Assembly: GCA_050015055.1 (NCBI GenBank) | Contig: JBEKCD010000001.1 | Location: 180,662 to 244,661 of the forward strand | Length of the DNA: 64,000 nt | Source: JBEKCD01 sp050015055 | GTDB lineage: Archaea; Thermoproteota; Bathyarchaeia; Bathyarchaeales; Bathycorpusculaceae | Direction of reading: 5' to 3' | Shown: piece by piece, positions 25,728-34,601 of the stretch | Layout: the number at the start of each line of letters is the position of its first letter | How positions within the stretch are numbered: the first letter of the stretch is position 1 | Notes under the pieces: generated by a model | Seen by the model: the letters and a program-made list of their open reading frames with translations, nothing else | The model's database searches: none | What the model was told of the DNA's origin: nothing | Program-made: the position numbers and the translations under genes

Positions 25728-26030
25728 ATGCCTAAAGATGACGTCAACCCAAAGTTCAGAACTGATGAGGACAGAGATCCACCGAAATACACTTTCAGAA
25801 GGCCGAGGGAGGAAGAAGAAATCAACCTTACAGAGGTCTTAAGCGGACTTCTTCAAAGATTAAAGAGCCTGGATAAACAGCGAACAGATCTTGCAGAAGA
25901 AATAGAAAGACTCAGTGAAGAAGCGGAGAAGGAAGCTGAGGATCTAGAGAGAGAACTGTCCACCCTCAAGGAACAAGCCGTCGCACTCAAAGAAGTTTTA
26001 GAAGCCATGCGTTCACGAAGGAAAACCTAA
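25728..26030 (+). CDS. Coiled-coil paralog family (YTFRRPREEEE), member 2
   Basis: A 100-residue member with a strong Shine-Dalgarno (AGGAGGT, about eight bases before the ATG). It lacks the basic start of the other two. The signature reads DRDPPKYTFRRPREEEEINL and is followed by LSGLLQRLKSLDKQRTDLAE and ELSTLKEQAVALKEVLEAM. Predicted to be a soluble, parallel coiled coil with a conserved Arg-Glu patch. Located 230 bases after member 1, likely a tandem duplicate. Confidence 0.7.
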   Translation: MPKDDVNPKFRTDEDRDPPKYTFRRPREEEEINLTEVLSGLLQRLKSLDKQRTDLAEEIERLSEEAEKEAEDLERELSTLKEQAVALKEVLEAMRSRRKT

Positions 26031-26203
26031 CCCTCATCTTCTCTTTTTATCAATGATTCCTGCGGCGAGGGCTGCATCAAGCTCTGCAGAATACTTCCAT
26101 CCTTATTTTCAACAGAATGAAAGTGCCGCAATTCAAATCATGTTGCATCATCACACTTAATATCGAAGCAGTTCTATAATAGTTGTTTAGAAAGGAGAGA
26201 ACA

Positions 26204-26689
26204 ATGTCGCAAGAATCTCTCAACATTATCGTAAATGCTCTTCAAGAATACAATGAATATCTTGACCGCCTAGTTTCTAAACTCGGCAACATAACAGACG
26301 AGTTGAACACGTTAGAAGGAGCGCAAGAGTGGTCCAAGAAGCTTAGGAAAGCGGAAGAACGACTTTTTGCCATTGAAACCGAATTCTCAGAGTTCATCGA
26401 TTATTTCTCATCCTCGCAAAATACATCCCTCTGCTCTTACTTACCCTCACTGACAATGCGATACAAAGAATGGGAAGACTTCAAAACCCAATCGACTAAC
26501 GCGAAATTGATTTCTTTCCTACTTGAAGAAAAAGAAAGGGTTTTTCAGGTATTTGCGTTGAAAGAAGGTAAAGTGCTAACATACAGTGGGGAATTTCCAC
26601 AACATGCAAAGTTGCTTAAGTCTTGGCTTTCGAAAGAATTGAGCACCCAACAAGGAAAAATCGTGGAAGGTGTCCTAGCGATAGGATAA
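26204..26689 (+). CDS. Coiled-coil plus roadblock-like small protein
   Basis: The frame opens at 26183, but ATG 26204 is preceded by AAGGAGAG at good distance, giving 161 residues. The first 75 are helical (ALQEYNEYLDRLVSKLGNIT). The second half has alternating strands (RVFQVFALKEGKVLTYSGEF), which faintly recalls a roadblock/LC7 or profilin-like unit; this is a weak impression only. A hairpin follows the stop. It follows the two coiled-coil paralogs in the same direction. Confidence 0.55.
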   Translation: MSQESLNIIVNALQEYNEYLDRLVSKLGNITDELNTLEGAQEWSKKLRKAEERLFAIETEFSEFIDYFSSSQNTSLCSYLPSLTMRYKEWEDFKTQSTNAKLISFLLEEKERVFQVFALKEGKVLTYSGEFPQHAKLLKSWLSKELSTQQGKIVEGVLAIG

Positions 26690-26696
26690 GGAACAT

Positions 26697-26716
26697 CACG
26701 GGCTTGATTGCCCGTG
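26697..26716 (+). terminator. Hairpin after 26689 stop
   Basis: CACGGGC-TTGATT-GCCCGTG is a perfect 7-bp stem with a 6-base loop eight bases after the stop codon. There is no T run, so it may act as an RNA-end stabiliser rather than a terminator. Confidence 0.4.
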
Positions 26717-26778
26717 GAAATCAGCTATTAGTATCATAGAAACGCCACGATTAAACGTGACGGAAACTGCGGTCTGAG

Positions 26779-26913
26779 CTAGCTTGCACTACTACCGCTT
26801 CTTTTGACGTACTCTGAAAGTGTCCCAGCGTCAACTTTCACGTGATCAGCCAAAATCTCCTTCTGGCATTGGCTACCCAGAATCATCATTCTGAATGCGA
26901 CAATTCCTTTCAA
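26779..26913 (-). CDS. Possible HTH-like microprotein
   Basis: A 44-residue frame from TTG 26913. The sequence KEILADHVKVDAGTLSEYVK has the look of a helix-turn-helix (short helix, turn at DAG, recognition-like helix). A truncated regulator or a microgene are both possible. The surrounding 450-base interval (26690-27147) shows nothing else. Confidence 0.3.
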   Translation of the reverse strand: MKGIVAFRMMILGSQCQKEILADHVKVDAGTLSEYVKRSGSSAS

Positions 26914-27147
26914 GACACCACATTGCGTTCACTGCTAAGTTGCATTTTCCTTGGTCCCATAAAAATCCAGTACACACGTCATGTTTCACGTCTTTTCCTG
27001 GGAAATATATAGGCAATTCAATCGTACAATGTTCGGGCGATTTGAGAATAGAAGTTACTTCCATAAGCATTTATTTAGAGAGAAAGTGTTACAAATGTCA
27101 GGAGTAGACATGAGGATAGATACCTCAGCGGGGAGGAGGTGAGGATA

Positions 27148-27393
27148 TTGGAGATTACGATAAACACGAAGCAGGCGATTGCCCTTGTCTGGACCTTGAT
27201 TGCTATTGCACTGTCTTTGATCGTCGTGCTAGCAATGGGCCTTCCGTACTCAATCTTGGGCACTGCGTACTCTTACAACGTACCTTGGTGGCTGATGATT
27301 GCAGCATTTTTCGGAGTTTTCTTGGTGATAACTCTTCCGGTGTATCTGCTCATTGCTCTATGGGGAATAGCGACCAGAGACGAAAGCGAGTAG
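27148..27393 (+). CDS. Small two-helix membrane protein
   Basis: GGAGGTG (27135-27141) lies six bases before TTG 27148, which is better placed than the GTG at 27139 that overlaps it. The 81 residues contain two helices (WTLIAIALSLIVVLAMGL and WWLMIAAFFGVFLVITLPVY). No family recognised. Confidence 0.55.
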   Translation: MEITINTKQAIALVWTLIAIALSLIVVLAMGLPYSILGTAYSYNVPWWLMIAAFFGVFLVITLPVYLLIALWGIATRDESE

Positions 27394-27404
27394 CAGAAAC
27401 CGCG

Positions 27405-27757
27405 ATGGTCGAAGCCCCAGCGATGAGGAGACACATTTCAAAGTTGAGAAGTGAGCAGTTGCTATATGCGACAGTGCAAAATGCTCCGTGGCAAGCCTTC
27501 TGACGACAGCTCATATTCGATATTTCGGCAATTGTCCCCGTTTGGCAGCAGGTTCCATGTAAGCTCTTCATGTACTTTGATTGGATGAGAGCATGTTCTT
27601 CAGACTGACAAAAGCCTACATGGTCCCATAGGTTCTGTTCACATGAATTTTTTGCTCGCACGCATTTATTCGCATTTTTGACGGTGATGATTATGTGACA
27701 GGGATAGTTCCAGCATTCTTGAACTGGAAGACTGCTTCATAACACATAAATGAAACG
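27405..27757. other. Interval with one doubtful microframe
   Basis: A 32-residue plus-strand frame (27405-27503; ISKLRSEQLLYATVQNAPW) could be a microgene or remnant, but there is no ribosome site or homologous copy. The rest is non-coding by eye. Confidence 0.25.
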
Positions 27758-28000
27758 ATGGAGTTACAAGAATTGGGAGTGCAGTTGGGCCTAGATGAAA
27801 TTGAGAATTTTCGCAATTCCCTAAAGAACTGTCCAGATTGCGGTTCGACAGAAGGTTTCTGGCTCATTGCAAAACGCGACAAAACCTATTTCCAATGCAA
27901 GCATTGTGCAGCCATTCTAGAGGTCTGCAAGGTACATCCACCTTCGAAGACCACTAAAGACTCCAAAAAGTTTCTGGCAAGAATAAAGCTAGTTCGATGA
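27758..28000 (+). CDS. Small zinc-ribbon protein
   Basis: An 80-residue protein. An N-terminal helix (LGLDEIENFRNSLKN) precedes a ribbon with CPDCGSTEGFW and YFQCKHCAAIL, four cysteines in CxxC pairs about 25 residues apart. A basic C-terminus follows. Likely binds zinc; partner unknown. Confidence 0.6.
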   Translation: MELQELGVQLGLDEIENFRNSLKNCPDCGSTEGFWLIAKRDKTYFQCKHCAAILEVCKVHPPSKTTKDSKKFLARIKLVR

Positions 28001-28452
28001 CATAACTATAGACCTTTACTAAGGGATATATGCTAGGCGGCAACCCTCATTCAAACCGATTCACGCAGACTTCTGAACATTCTGAACCTAATGTTTGCTC
28101 TTACAGCCGTTTTTTCCAGCTGAGGTTCACACGAGCGAAGCCAAGGCTTCGTTGAGTCCAGAACTTTTCATAAACTTTGGACAAATCGGGATTGGGAAAA
28201 CCACCGTGGACAACCAAGAATGAGGCAATGGTGAGAGAAGCCTTCTCCTTTTCTCACGCCGCTACCAATACGAAAGTATGCTCAAGCTTTATAAAACGTT
28301 GTTGCCTTGCTTGGCATATATCGCTTTTCATCGTATATTTCCTTTCATACTAGCGTACAGAGTTAAGCAATATTTCAAATCTTTCGTGTAAGCTTTACTT
28401 TTGCTGGGTGCCAATGTTTCACTCAGGCAGTAAGGGCTTCGTGTGGTAATTA
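28001..28452. other. Gene-free spacer with two hairpins
   Basis: No frame of interest. Two strong hairpins: GCGAAGCC-AA-GGCTTCGT near 28135-28153, and GTGAGAGAAG with CTTTTCTCAC near 28228-28255. A TATA-like CTTTATAAAA follows at about 28294. An untranslated RNA is possible but not shown. Confidence 0.3.
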
Positions 28453-28829
28453 TTGTCTTTCCCAGACTGGCTTTACCGCAAGGCTGAGCAGAATGCTCAA
28501 AGCGAAATTCTAGCCTTTCTAATGATGGTTCTTGGCATGAATCTTCTGATGGGAGGCCTCATCGTTACGGTCATTGCTGCATGTGACCCGAACCTGCTCT
28601 TCCACCCACCCAGCCGCTGAGCCAGTCTGCTGTCCTGGGGCTCATCCTAACCATCACGAGCTTCTTGGTCTTTTCAGCAGGCTTCATCATGGTTGTCCAC
28701 TATGACAGGCAAAGGTCTTGGCATCTGAAGGGAATAGAAAAATCCGCTCACTTCAGAAACAGGAAGATCACCATCAAGACACAAGATGAACTCCTCAAGG
28801 CATTGGCAGACCAAAGCAGTGAGGAGTAG
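28453..28829 (+). pseudogene. Frameshifted two-helix membrane protein
   Basis: Two frames join into one protein of about 125 residues. The first (TTG 28453 to the TGA at 28618) encodes DWLYRKAEQNAQSEILAF plus a helix ending near VTVIAACDPN. The second (to the TAG at 28827) encodes a second helix VLGLILTITSFLVFSAGFIM and a charged tail (KGIEKSAHFRNRKITIKTQD). The shift lies between 28587 and 28620. A one-base indel or an assembly error would explain it. Confidence 0.55.
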
Positions 28830-29110
28830 TCCCGTGCGCCAAGGCCTGTGACATGCTGTGAATTAACAATTCTTTGCTTTCAATCTACCGCAAACTAGTC
28901 ATCTTTGATCGGCCTCATCACATATTATTGGTGAATTTCTCCAGTCGGAGAAGTTCGCGAGAGTTTCTGTTTTAATTTTCTTGTGACCCAGCTGCTAGAT
29001 TCCTTGCCCCTGTGGACTTTTATGTGTGAATATTGATGTTGAATTCATAATCTAAATAAGTAGTAGTGCTGAACTAATGAGGCGTCTGGGGCAAACGGTA
29101 GGCGATATCG

Positions 29111-29260
29111 ATGACGAGTGACGACCGGATTTCAACGGAGAGCATCAGTGGGGACCTCTTGCAACTTGAAGCGAAGAGGATGGAATTGGGCCTTCTAAAA
29201 ATGGTCGTCTCAGATCTGAGAAGCTACAGAAAAATGATAGGTGTTAAAAAGTACGATTAG
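29111..29260 (+). CDS. 49-residue microprotein
   Basis: ATG 29111 to TAG 29260. MTSDDRISTESISGDLLQLE then a helix (RMELGLLKMVVSDLRSYRK). The upstream region has an AT-rich TCTAAATAAG that could be a TATA box 50-60 bases before the ATG. Charged, soluble, probably helical. No family recognised. Confidence 0.4.
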   Translation: MTSDDRISTESISGDLLQLEAKRMELGLLKMVVSDLRSYRKMIGVKKYD

Positions 29261-29300
29261 AATCCTTCGTCTTCAAACCATACATTAGTCTTGCGAGCCT

Positions 29301-29717
29301 CTACATGCTGAACCGTCTTCTCAGCGTTTCTACGATCATTTCAGAACCGCGCATATCCGTCTGCAACGCATGTTTCGCCGTTGCTTCTCGTATCATTTCT
29401 TTTTCTTTTCCAATAATGCGACATTGATCCTTGATGGCATCATTGGTCTCATCTATCGTCTTTTCAACCCACTCCAGTTTTTCCACAAATCCGTCTGCCG
29501 TGGTGACAAGCCTCACTTTATCATCCATCAACAAAAGCTTCCTATCCCACAAGTCTCTGCTTGACTTCCATTTCAAATCAAAGGCGTCTCGCCATTCTTG
29601 ATCTGGCACAGAGTCCAACGGGAGGTCAACAATGTATGCTTCGGGAAACGTAGGATTCTGGCTTACACAAATTTTGCTCGTGTCAAAAGGAGTCACGATT
29701 CGTACACTTTTAGCCAT
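29301..29717 (-). CDS. Hypothetical protein with coiled-coil tail
   Basis: A 138-residue protein with a convincing ribosome site (GGAGAG six bases before the ATG). The N-terminal part (MAKSVRIVTPFDTSKICV) is beta-like, followed by a helical region (KLEWVEKTIDETNDAIKDQC) to the end. No family recognised. Confidence 0.55.
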   Translation of the reverse strand: MAKSVRIVTPFDTSKICVSQNPTFPEAYIVDLPLDSVPDQEWRDAFDLKWKSSRDLWDRKLLLMDDKVRLVTTADGFVEKLEWVEKTIDETNDAIKDQCRIIGKEKEMIREATAKHALQTDMRGSEMIVETLRRRFSM

Positions 29718-30104
29718 ATCTCTCCGGTCACCTCTATGGAATGCTATCTCGCTTTCACCCTAAAAATTCTACCCTGCCAAAACAATGGCTCATCGTGCGG
29801 CTTTCAATTTCGAATTCGACTAAAACTGTCAACTGACTTCATCTCGAACCATTGACTCCAATCTTGAGTTTAAACGAATACGGCAATCCGTGCGAATGTG
29901 CTGCGATAAAGCCGACCGCGTCCGCAAGTGGCAGTTAAGACCAAAATCATTAAAACCACGAAGCCGAAGGAAAAAGAGGCGATCTTCTCGCAAAAATGTT
30001 ACGCCCTGGTTGCCTCGCCATTATAGTATTCCAATGCACGCGTGTGCGCAAAAGGATCGCCTGCAGATTAAGGTTATATACTATTTCGTTTTTTGTTATT
30101 GTCG

Positions 30105-30278
30105 GTCGGGCAACGGGCGGTAGCTCAGCCTGGCAGAGCTTCCGAGCCAGCGTAGGTCAAAGGATTTTAGCTGGCGGAGACGCTGTAGACGTCTGCCAAA
30201 GGTGGGCGCCAGAGACACTCTGAAAGTCGAATGGAGGAAACTCGGAAGGGTTCTGTCTCTTCGACAACTCTCTTTTTT
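30105..30278 (+). ncRNA. Structured RNA candidate with tRNA-like parts
   Basis: A TATA box (TTATATA, 30074-30080) sits about 28 bases upstream and a T6 run (30273-30278) closes the unit. The 5' part reads like a tRNA (GGTAGCTCAGCCTGG then CAGAGC). The anticodon-like hairpin AGACG-CTGTAGA-CGTCT (30178-30194) contains GTA, as in tRNA-Tyr. But there is no T arm or matching acceptor strand. Instead CAGAGCTTCCGAG (30134-30146) pairs with CTCGGAAGGGTTCTG (30241-30255), enclosing further hairpins. I call it an RNA of unknown class; a heavily rearranged tRNA-Tyr is the alternative. Confidence 0.45.
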
Positions 30279-30361
30279 ACTCGGCGCTTGTCAACTCTTA
30301 TATTATTTTATGTATACAATTGCCCTTAAGTGTGCGATTTGCAGGGTTAGGGTGGAGAATA

Positions 30362-31525
30362 TTGTTACGGTCTTCTAATAGGGTTGGCTGGATAAAACCG
30401 TCGGCGATTAGGAGAATGCTTGAGTATTCTGCTGGCATGGAAGATCTGGTTCACTTCGAGCAGGGAGAGCCTGACTTCACAACGCCACACCACATCGTTG
30501 AAGCTGCTGTCAAGGCTGCTAGAAACGGTTTTACGCATTACACTGAGGCTGAAGGGACTTTGGAACTGCGTCAAGCCATTACGGAGAAGCTCAAGAACGA
30601 AAACTGTGTTGATGTTGATGCCAAAACGGAGGTGACCGTCACTTCGGGCTCTCAAGAAGCCATGCTTATAACCGCCTTGGGATTTCTGGATCGGGGGGAC
30701 GAAGTTCTCATTCTTGACCCGTACTATCCCGCGTATTTTGAGGACACGCTGATAGCAGAAGCGACGCCCGTGACGGTCCGGCTTTGCGAAGGTGGAAAAT
30801 GTGGTGTAGAAGTCGACGTTCTGGAAGAGAAAATAACGGAAAAAACGAAGATGATATGGGTGTCCAACCCTTGCAATCCAACGGGTCACGTATTCTCAAA
30901 ACGGGATTTAGAAAACATTGCAGAGGTGGCACAGGAACGTAATCTGATAGTTTTTGCAGACGAAATATATGAAAAACTAACTTATGACGGTGTTAAGAAC
31001 ATCAGCATCGGTTCCTTGCCAGGCATGGAAGACAGAACTATCACGGTGAACGGTTTCTCTAAAGCGTACGCGATGACTGGGTGGAGAATCGGTTACATAG
31101 TGGCAGAAAAGAAGCTCTCTGCAACCTTGCGCAAACTGCATTACTACGCAGCCTTGTGTCCAAACTCAATATCCCAGAAAGCAGCCGTTGCCGCACTGTC
31201 AGGGCCGCAGGACTGCGTTCAAGAAATGCTGAGAGAATACGGCAGAAGAAGAAGACTCATGATGGATGAGCTTAACCTGATTGAGTCTCTGCCCTACACG
31301 GTGCCAAACGGGGCGTTCTACGTCTTTCCAGACTTCTCAGCCTTCGGAAAATCGGATGAGGCTCTTGCCTTGCGTCTGCTGAAGGAGGCTGGAGTGGTTA
31401 CCGTGCCTGGATCCGGCTTCGGAGCAAGTGGTGAAGGGCATCTGCGAATATCCTACTCCATTTCCTACGAACAAATCCAGGAAGGAATGAAGCGTCTCAG
31501 AACGTGTCTCGGCCGTACAGCGTAG
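30362..31525 (+). CDS. Class I/II aminotransferase (aspartate/aromatic type)
   Basis: PLP-dependent aminotransferase of the AspC family. The frame opens at 30320, but TTG 30362 follows GGTGGAG (30351-30357), giving 388 residues. Motifs: LVHFEQGEPDFTTP, YTEAEGTLELRQAI, VTSGSQEA, the NPCNPTG loop, FADEIYEKLTYDG, and the PLP lysine in GFSKAYAMTGWRIGY. The C-terminal RISYSISYEQIQEGM includes the substrate Arg. Substrate not determinable; aspartate, alanine and aromatic amino acids are all common. Confidence 0.88.
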   Translation: MLRSSNRVGWIKPSAIRRMLEYSAGMEDLVHFEQGEPDFTTPHHIVEAAVKAARNGFTHYTEAEGTLELRQAITEKLKNENCVDVDAKTEVTVTSGSQEAMLITALGFLDRGDEVLILDPYYPAYFEDTLIAEATPVTVRLCEGGKCGVEVDVLEEKITEKTKMIWVSNPCNPTGHVFSKRDLENIAEVAQERNLIVFADEIYEKLTYDGVKNISIGSLPGMEDRTITVNGFSKAYAMTGWRIGYIVAEKKLSATLRKLHYYAALCPNSISQKAAVAALSGPQDCVQEMLREYGRRRRLMMDELNLIESLPYTVPNGAFYVFPDFSAFGKSDEALALRLLKEAGVVTVPGSGFGASGEGHLRISYSISYEQIQEGMKRLRTCLGRTA

Positions 31526-31543
31526 ACTGTGCCATAGCTTATG

Positions 31544-31969
31544 TTAGGAGATATTCCTTTTTACCGTGACCATTCCTTTTTCCGCATCCACCTTCACCAT
31601 GTCACCCGTGTGAATTGCCTCAAACGGGTCTTTTTCCAGCCTGTCCACCAGAGGAACCTTCGCCAGAACTGCACTGACTATAAGCACGGTTTCGACGTCT
31701 TTGACTATCATCGCTTTGGGCGCCAGCTTGTGCGATGCCAGTTTGAAGAGGCCGTCTATCTGCACCACCGAGCTGGCCTTTCCTGATGGAAACACAAGCA
31801 CCTTGTTTGCGAGATTCTTTCCCGCAAGTTCATGGGTTTTCTCCCTAACTACGCCCGTTCTTGGATCTGTGAGGTAAAAACAGATTGGCTCATGAGAAAC
31901 CAGAGCCTCGCCTTCCCCGCAACCTCCCACAATCCTGTGACATTTCAGTCTAGTTTCCTCGCCTTTCAT
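31544..31969 (-). CDS. Aconitase X small subunit (mevalonate-5-phosphate dehydratase)
   Basis: The swivelling-domain subunit of aconitase X, 141 residues. ATG 31969 (MKGEETRLKCHRI) overlaps the stop of the large subunit as ATGA, so the frame upstream to 32053 is not the start. Motifs: IVGGCGEGEALVSHEPICFY, FPSGKASSVVQIDGLFKL and GDMVKVDAEKGMVTV. In archaea the two subunits dehydrate mevalonate 5-phosphate to trans-anhydromevalonate phosphate on the way to isoprenoid lipids. Confidence 0.85.
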   Translation of the reverse strand: MKGEETRLKCHRIVGGCGEGEALVSHEPICFYLTDPRTGVVREKTHELAGKNLANKVLVFPSGKASSVVQIDGLFKLASHKLAPKAMIVKDVETVLIVSAVLAKVPLVDRLEKDPFEAIHTGDMVKVDAEKGMVTVKRNIS

Positions 31970-33171
31970 TCGTACTTCCCCCTTATCGCCGCTTCCACGC
32001 AGTCTTCCAGTCCAGCCACGACAACGTCTTTGAACCTTCGGTAATAGGCGCATTTGGGGGAATCGGTCATGCCGACCTCGTCCCTGTAAACGGTCCAGCA
32101 GGGCTCGTCAATGCACGTGTCCACCACGACGCCTCCGCCAGCTTTCTCTATTGTATCCACGTAGCCCATTCTCTTGGCCAGAGCTTTGGTCGTAGCGGAA
32201 GTGCAAATCCAGAACGAAACTCCGCTGTGAATCTTCTTTCCTTCCAGCAGTTTTGCGGCTTCAGCCATCTGTTTGAGAGTGTAGTGAGGGCATCCGAGCA
32301 TAACAAAATCTATCCTCCCGCTTGCCGTCTGCATCTCTTCCCAACTGCGCTTGAGTTCAGCGCGGGTGACGGTGATCTTGTCCTCTGGGACGTCACCTTG
32401 AAAGGCCTCTTCCACGGTTTGGGCTTCCACAGTGAAGCCTGGCATGTAGAACATGGGCACTGCTCCGGACGTGTTCGACATTGCGCAGAAGTTTATGAGT
32501 TCTTCCGTGTTCGGACGCTTCGTCATTCCTGTTAACACTGGGATTCCGTAACCTATCTGCTCCCCAACGAACTGGCCCAAAAGAGTGTAGTCGAAGCTGT
32601 CTCTCAAAGTTGCCTCAACCTTGATTAAGACCGTGCCTTTTCGGTTTTCTTTTATGTGCAGCCCGTATCTGGGGGTCTTGCCGACAACTCCCGCTGCAAG
32701 CGCGCTCTGAGCTGCTTCTCGATTGGTTGTGGCGCCGATCACAGAGTTTACGTAGGGTGTGGCACTTGATTCGGAGAAGGCCACGGTTTCACCGAACAGA
32801 GGAATGTTTTCTGTCAGGTATGGTAGGCAACTCCAGCTTAGAATGGCGCCCACTTTCCCGTAGGCCTCCATGACTCTCCGGGCTACTTCAGCTTCGTCTC
32901 GCGGAATTTCGAACAATTTGTGGAAAAACTCGATGTCGTACACTGGATTTGTGCTGGTTGGAACTCGGCACCGAGCACCTCCATTTGCCAATAGCTCGAC
33001 GAAGTACAGGTCTCCTTCCTGGCCGCTTGAAGCAGCATGTGCACGGCTGATCGGAATCATTTTTTCGGCGTCGTAAGCGTCTCCTATGGCTACAAGCAGT
33101 TCCATCGCGCTTTTTGTTCCTTGTCCTAGTTCCCCATTAATCATTTTTTCTTCTTCTTTGGTTAGATTCAT
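31966..33171 (-). CDS. Aconitase X large subunit (mevalonate-5-phosphate dehydratase)
   Basis: Catalytic subunit (401 residues) carrying the Fe-S cluster. Recognisable aconitase X text: MNLTKEEEKMINGELGQGTK start, VELLANGGARCRVPT, GAILSWSCLPYLTENIP, SATPYVNSVIGATTNRE, FVMLGCPHYTLKQM and FWICTSATTKALA; Cys residues in the last three are cluster candidates. Together with the small subunit it forms the archaeal mevalonate-pathway dehydratase. Bacterial relatives act on hydroxyproline. The other pathway enzymes are not in this window. Confidence 0.85.
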   Translation of the reverse strand: MNLTKEEEKMINGELGQGTKSAMELLVAIGDAYDAEKMIPISRAHAASSGQEGDLYFVELLANGGARCRVPTSTNPVYDIEFFHKLFEIPRDEAEVARRVMEAYGKVGAILSWSCLPYLTENIPLFGETVAFSESSATPYVNSVIGATTNREAAQSALAAGVVGKTPRYGLHIKENRKGTVLIKVEATLRDSFDYTLLGQFVGEQIGYGIPVLTGMTKRPNTEELINFCAMSNTSGAVPMFYMPGFTVEAQTVEEAFQGDVPEDKITVTRAELKRSWEEMQTASGRIDFVMLGCPHYTLKQMAEAAKLLEGKKIHSGVSFWICTSATTKALAKRMGYVDTIEKAGGGVVVDTCIDEPCWTVYRDEVGMTDSPKCAYYRRFKDVVVAGLEDCVEAAIRGKYE

Positions 33172-33213
33172 CCGAACTCACCTTTTTCATACTAAGAACA
33201 TGTCCTTGCCTCT

Positions 33214-34152
33214 TTAGCAAAGATTCTGAGGACGGCCCTCTAGGAACTTGACGACGTTGTCGATGCAGATGTCAGTGCATCTCTTAATGGCTTCAACAGT
33301 GTGGAATCCTACGTGAGGCGAGAGTACCGTGTTGCTCAAGGCGAAGAGCTGGTTGTTTTTGGCGGGAGGCTCCTCTTCGAAAACATCGAGTCCTGCATAA
33401 GATATCCTGCCCGATTTCAAAGCTTTTATCATAGCTTTCTCATCGATTACCTTCCCCTGCGATGTGTTGACTATGACAGCACCGTTTTTCATAGTTTCGA
33501 ACTCCTTTTCCCCGAGAAGCTTCTCTGTCGCAGGTGTTAGCGTGACGTGTAGCGTTATGAAGTCACTGTTCTTGAGCAGTGTGGGGAGGTCCACGTAATC
33601 CATTCCGAGTTCTTTGGCTCTCTTAACATTCGGGTACTTGTCGTAGCCCAAAACCTGCATTTCAAAAGCCTTGGATATCTCTGCGACTCGGCAGCCGATT
33701 GTGCCGGTGCCGATGACTCCCAGAGTTTTTCCACGAAGTTCGACGCCCCCAAACGGTCTCCAATCGAAACCTCCTCTTCTCACGTGTTTATCGGCCAAGA
33801 GCAGTTTTCTGGCTCCTGCTAACATCAAAGCGAGGGAGTGTTCTGCAACGGCTTCTGTGGCATAGCCCGGAACGTGCGTGACAGTGATTCCTTTTTCTTT
33901 CGCTGCTTGAATGTCCGCGTAATGACAGCTGGTTGCCCATATCGAAATCATCTTGAGCTTCTCAGCGGAGTTCATGACATCTCTGCTCAATTTGCTCCAT
34001 CCAACTATTACGACGTCCGCACCTGTTATTCTCCGCTTCAAATCATCAGCTGATCTAGGCGGCCGTTTGAAAATTTTGAGGTTGCCGAGTGATCGTAACT
34101 TGTTAATGTGCTCTTCTTCGAGATAGACGTGGTCCACGATAACTATGTTCAT
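33214..34152 (-). CDS. D-isomer 2-hydroxyacid dehydrogenase-like protein
   Basis: NAD-binding D-2-hydroxyacid/phosphoglycerate dehydrogenase family, 312 residues. GxGxxG is VIGTGTIG (146-153); the catalytic Glu and His lie in LDVFEEEPP (near 261) and SPHVGFHTVEA (H280). The otherwise conserved Arg of the NxxRG motif is Gln here: NTSQGKVIDE, Q232. The substrate is unknown and the enzyme may be altered or inactive as a dehydrogenase. It lies 42 bases upstream of the aconitase X genes on the same strand. Confidence 0.8.
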   Translation of the reverse strand: MNIVIVDHVYLEEEHINKLRSLGNLKIFKRPPRSADDLKRRITGADVVIVGWSKLSRDVMNSAEKLKMISIWATSCHYADIQAAKEKGITVTHVPGYATEAVAEHSLALMLAGARKLLLADKHVRRGGFDWRPFGGVELRGKTLGVIGTGTIGCRVAEISKAFEMQVLGYDKYPNVKRAKELGMDYVDLPTLLKNSDFITLHVTLTPATEKLLGEKEFETMKNGAVIVNTSQGKVIDEKAMIKALKSGRISYAGLDVFEEEPPAKNNQLFALSNTVLSPHVGFHTVEAIKRCTDICIDNVVKFLEGRPQNLC

Positions 34153-34598
34153 TTTTCATCATTTTGTAGCATGTGGGCGTTCACTTAAATTTTATGTTAG
34201 TGCAGGTCTCCAGCCCGATGGGGCAGTCTCGCTGTGAATTTCTCGAGCATTTCCTGTTCCAGCCCTCTTTACGCACAGCCCCAACGTGATGTCTTTTCTG
34301 TTTTTGAATTGACGGTTAAGAAAGTCTGCTTCTCTGAGTTTTCTTTTTACTAATTTTCTTTTTACTAAGAGAATGTCTCACGACTATGACGGGTTGGATG
34401 CCTTGTCTTCTAATCACAAGATAACTGGATGAACTACGCGTATGATAACTCAAACGATTTCACAAAGGAAAAATCCACCTATTCTGAATAGGCTCGACGG
34501 AGACGAATCCGCCGCAGAACTTTACATAACCCATTTTCACAAGACTTTTATATGTGTTGGTTCGTGGTATTGTGTAATTAACTTTGGATTAGGGTGCT
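34153..34598. other. Spacer with LSm promoter
   Basis: About 445 bases without a convincing gene. TTTTCTTTTTACTAA occurs twice in tandem near 34337-34366. TTTTATATG (34546-34554) is a good TATA box for the LSm gene, with the start about 25 bases downstream. Confidence 0.45.
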
Positions 34599-34601
34599 TT
34601 G

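Noticed and set aside
30105..30278. Plain tRNA-Tyr gene
   Set aside because: Anticodon-like hairpin and D arm are present, but no T arm or acceptor 3' strand can be found in either order.
34290..34345. C/D-box RNA (GTGATGT ... CTGA)
   Set aside because: Box C is imperfect, and there is no terminal stem and no clear C'/D' pair.
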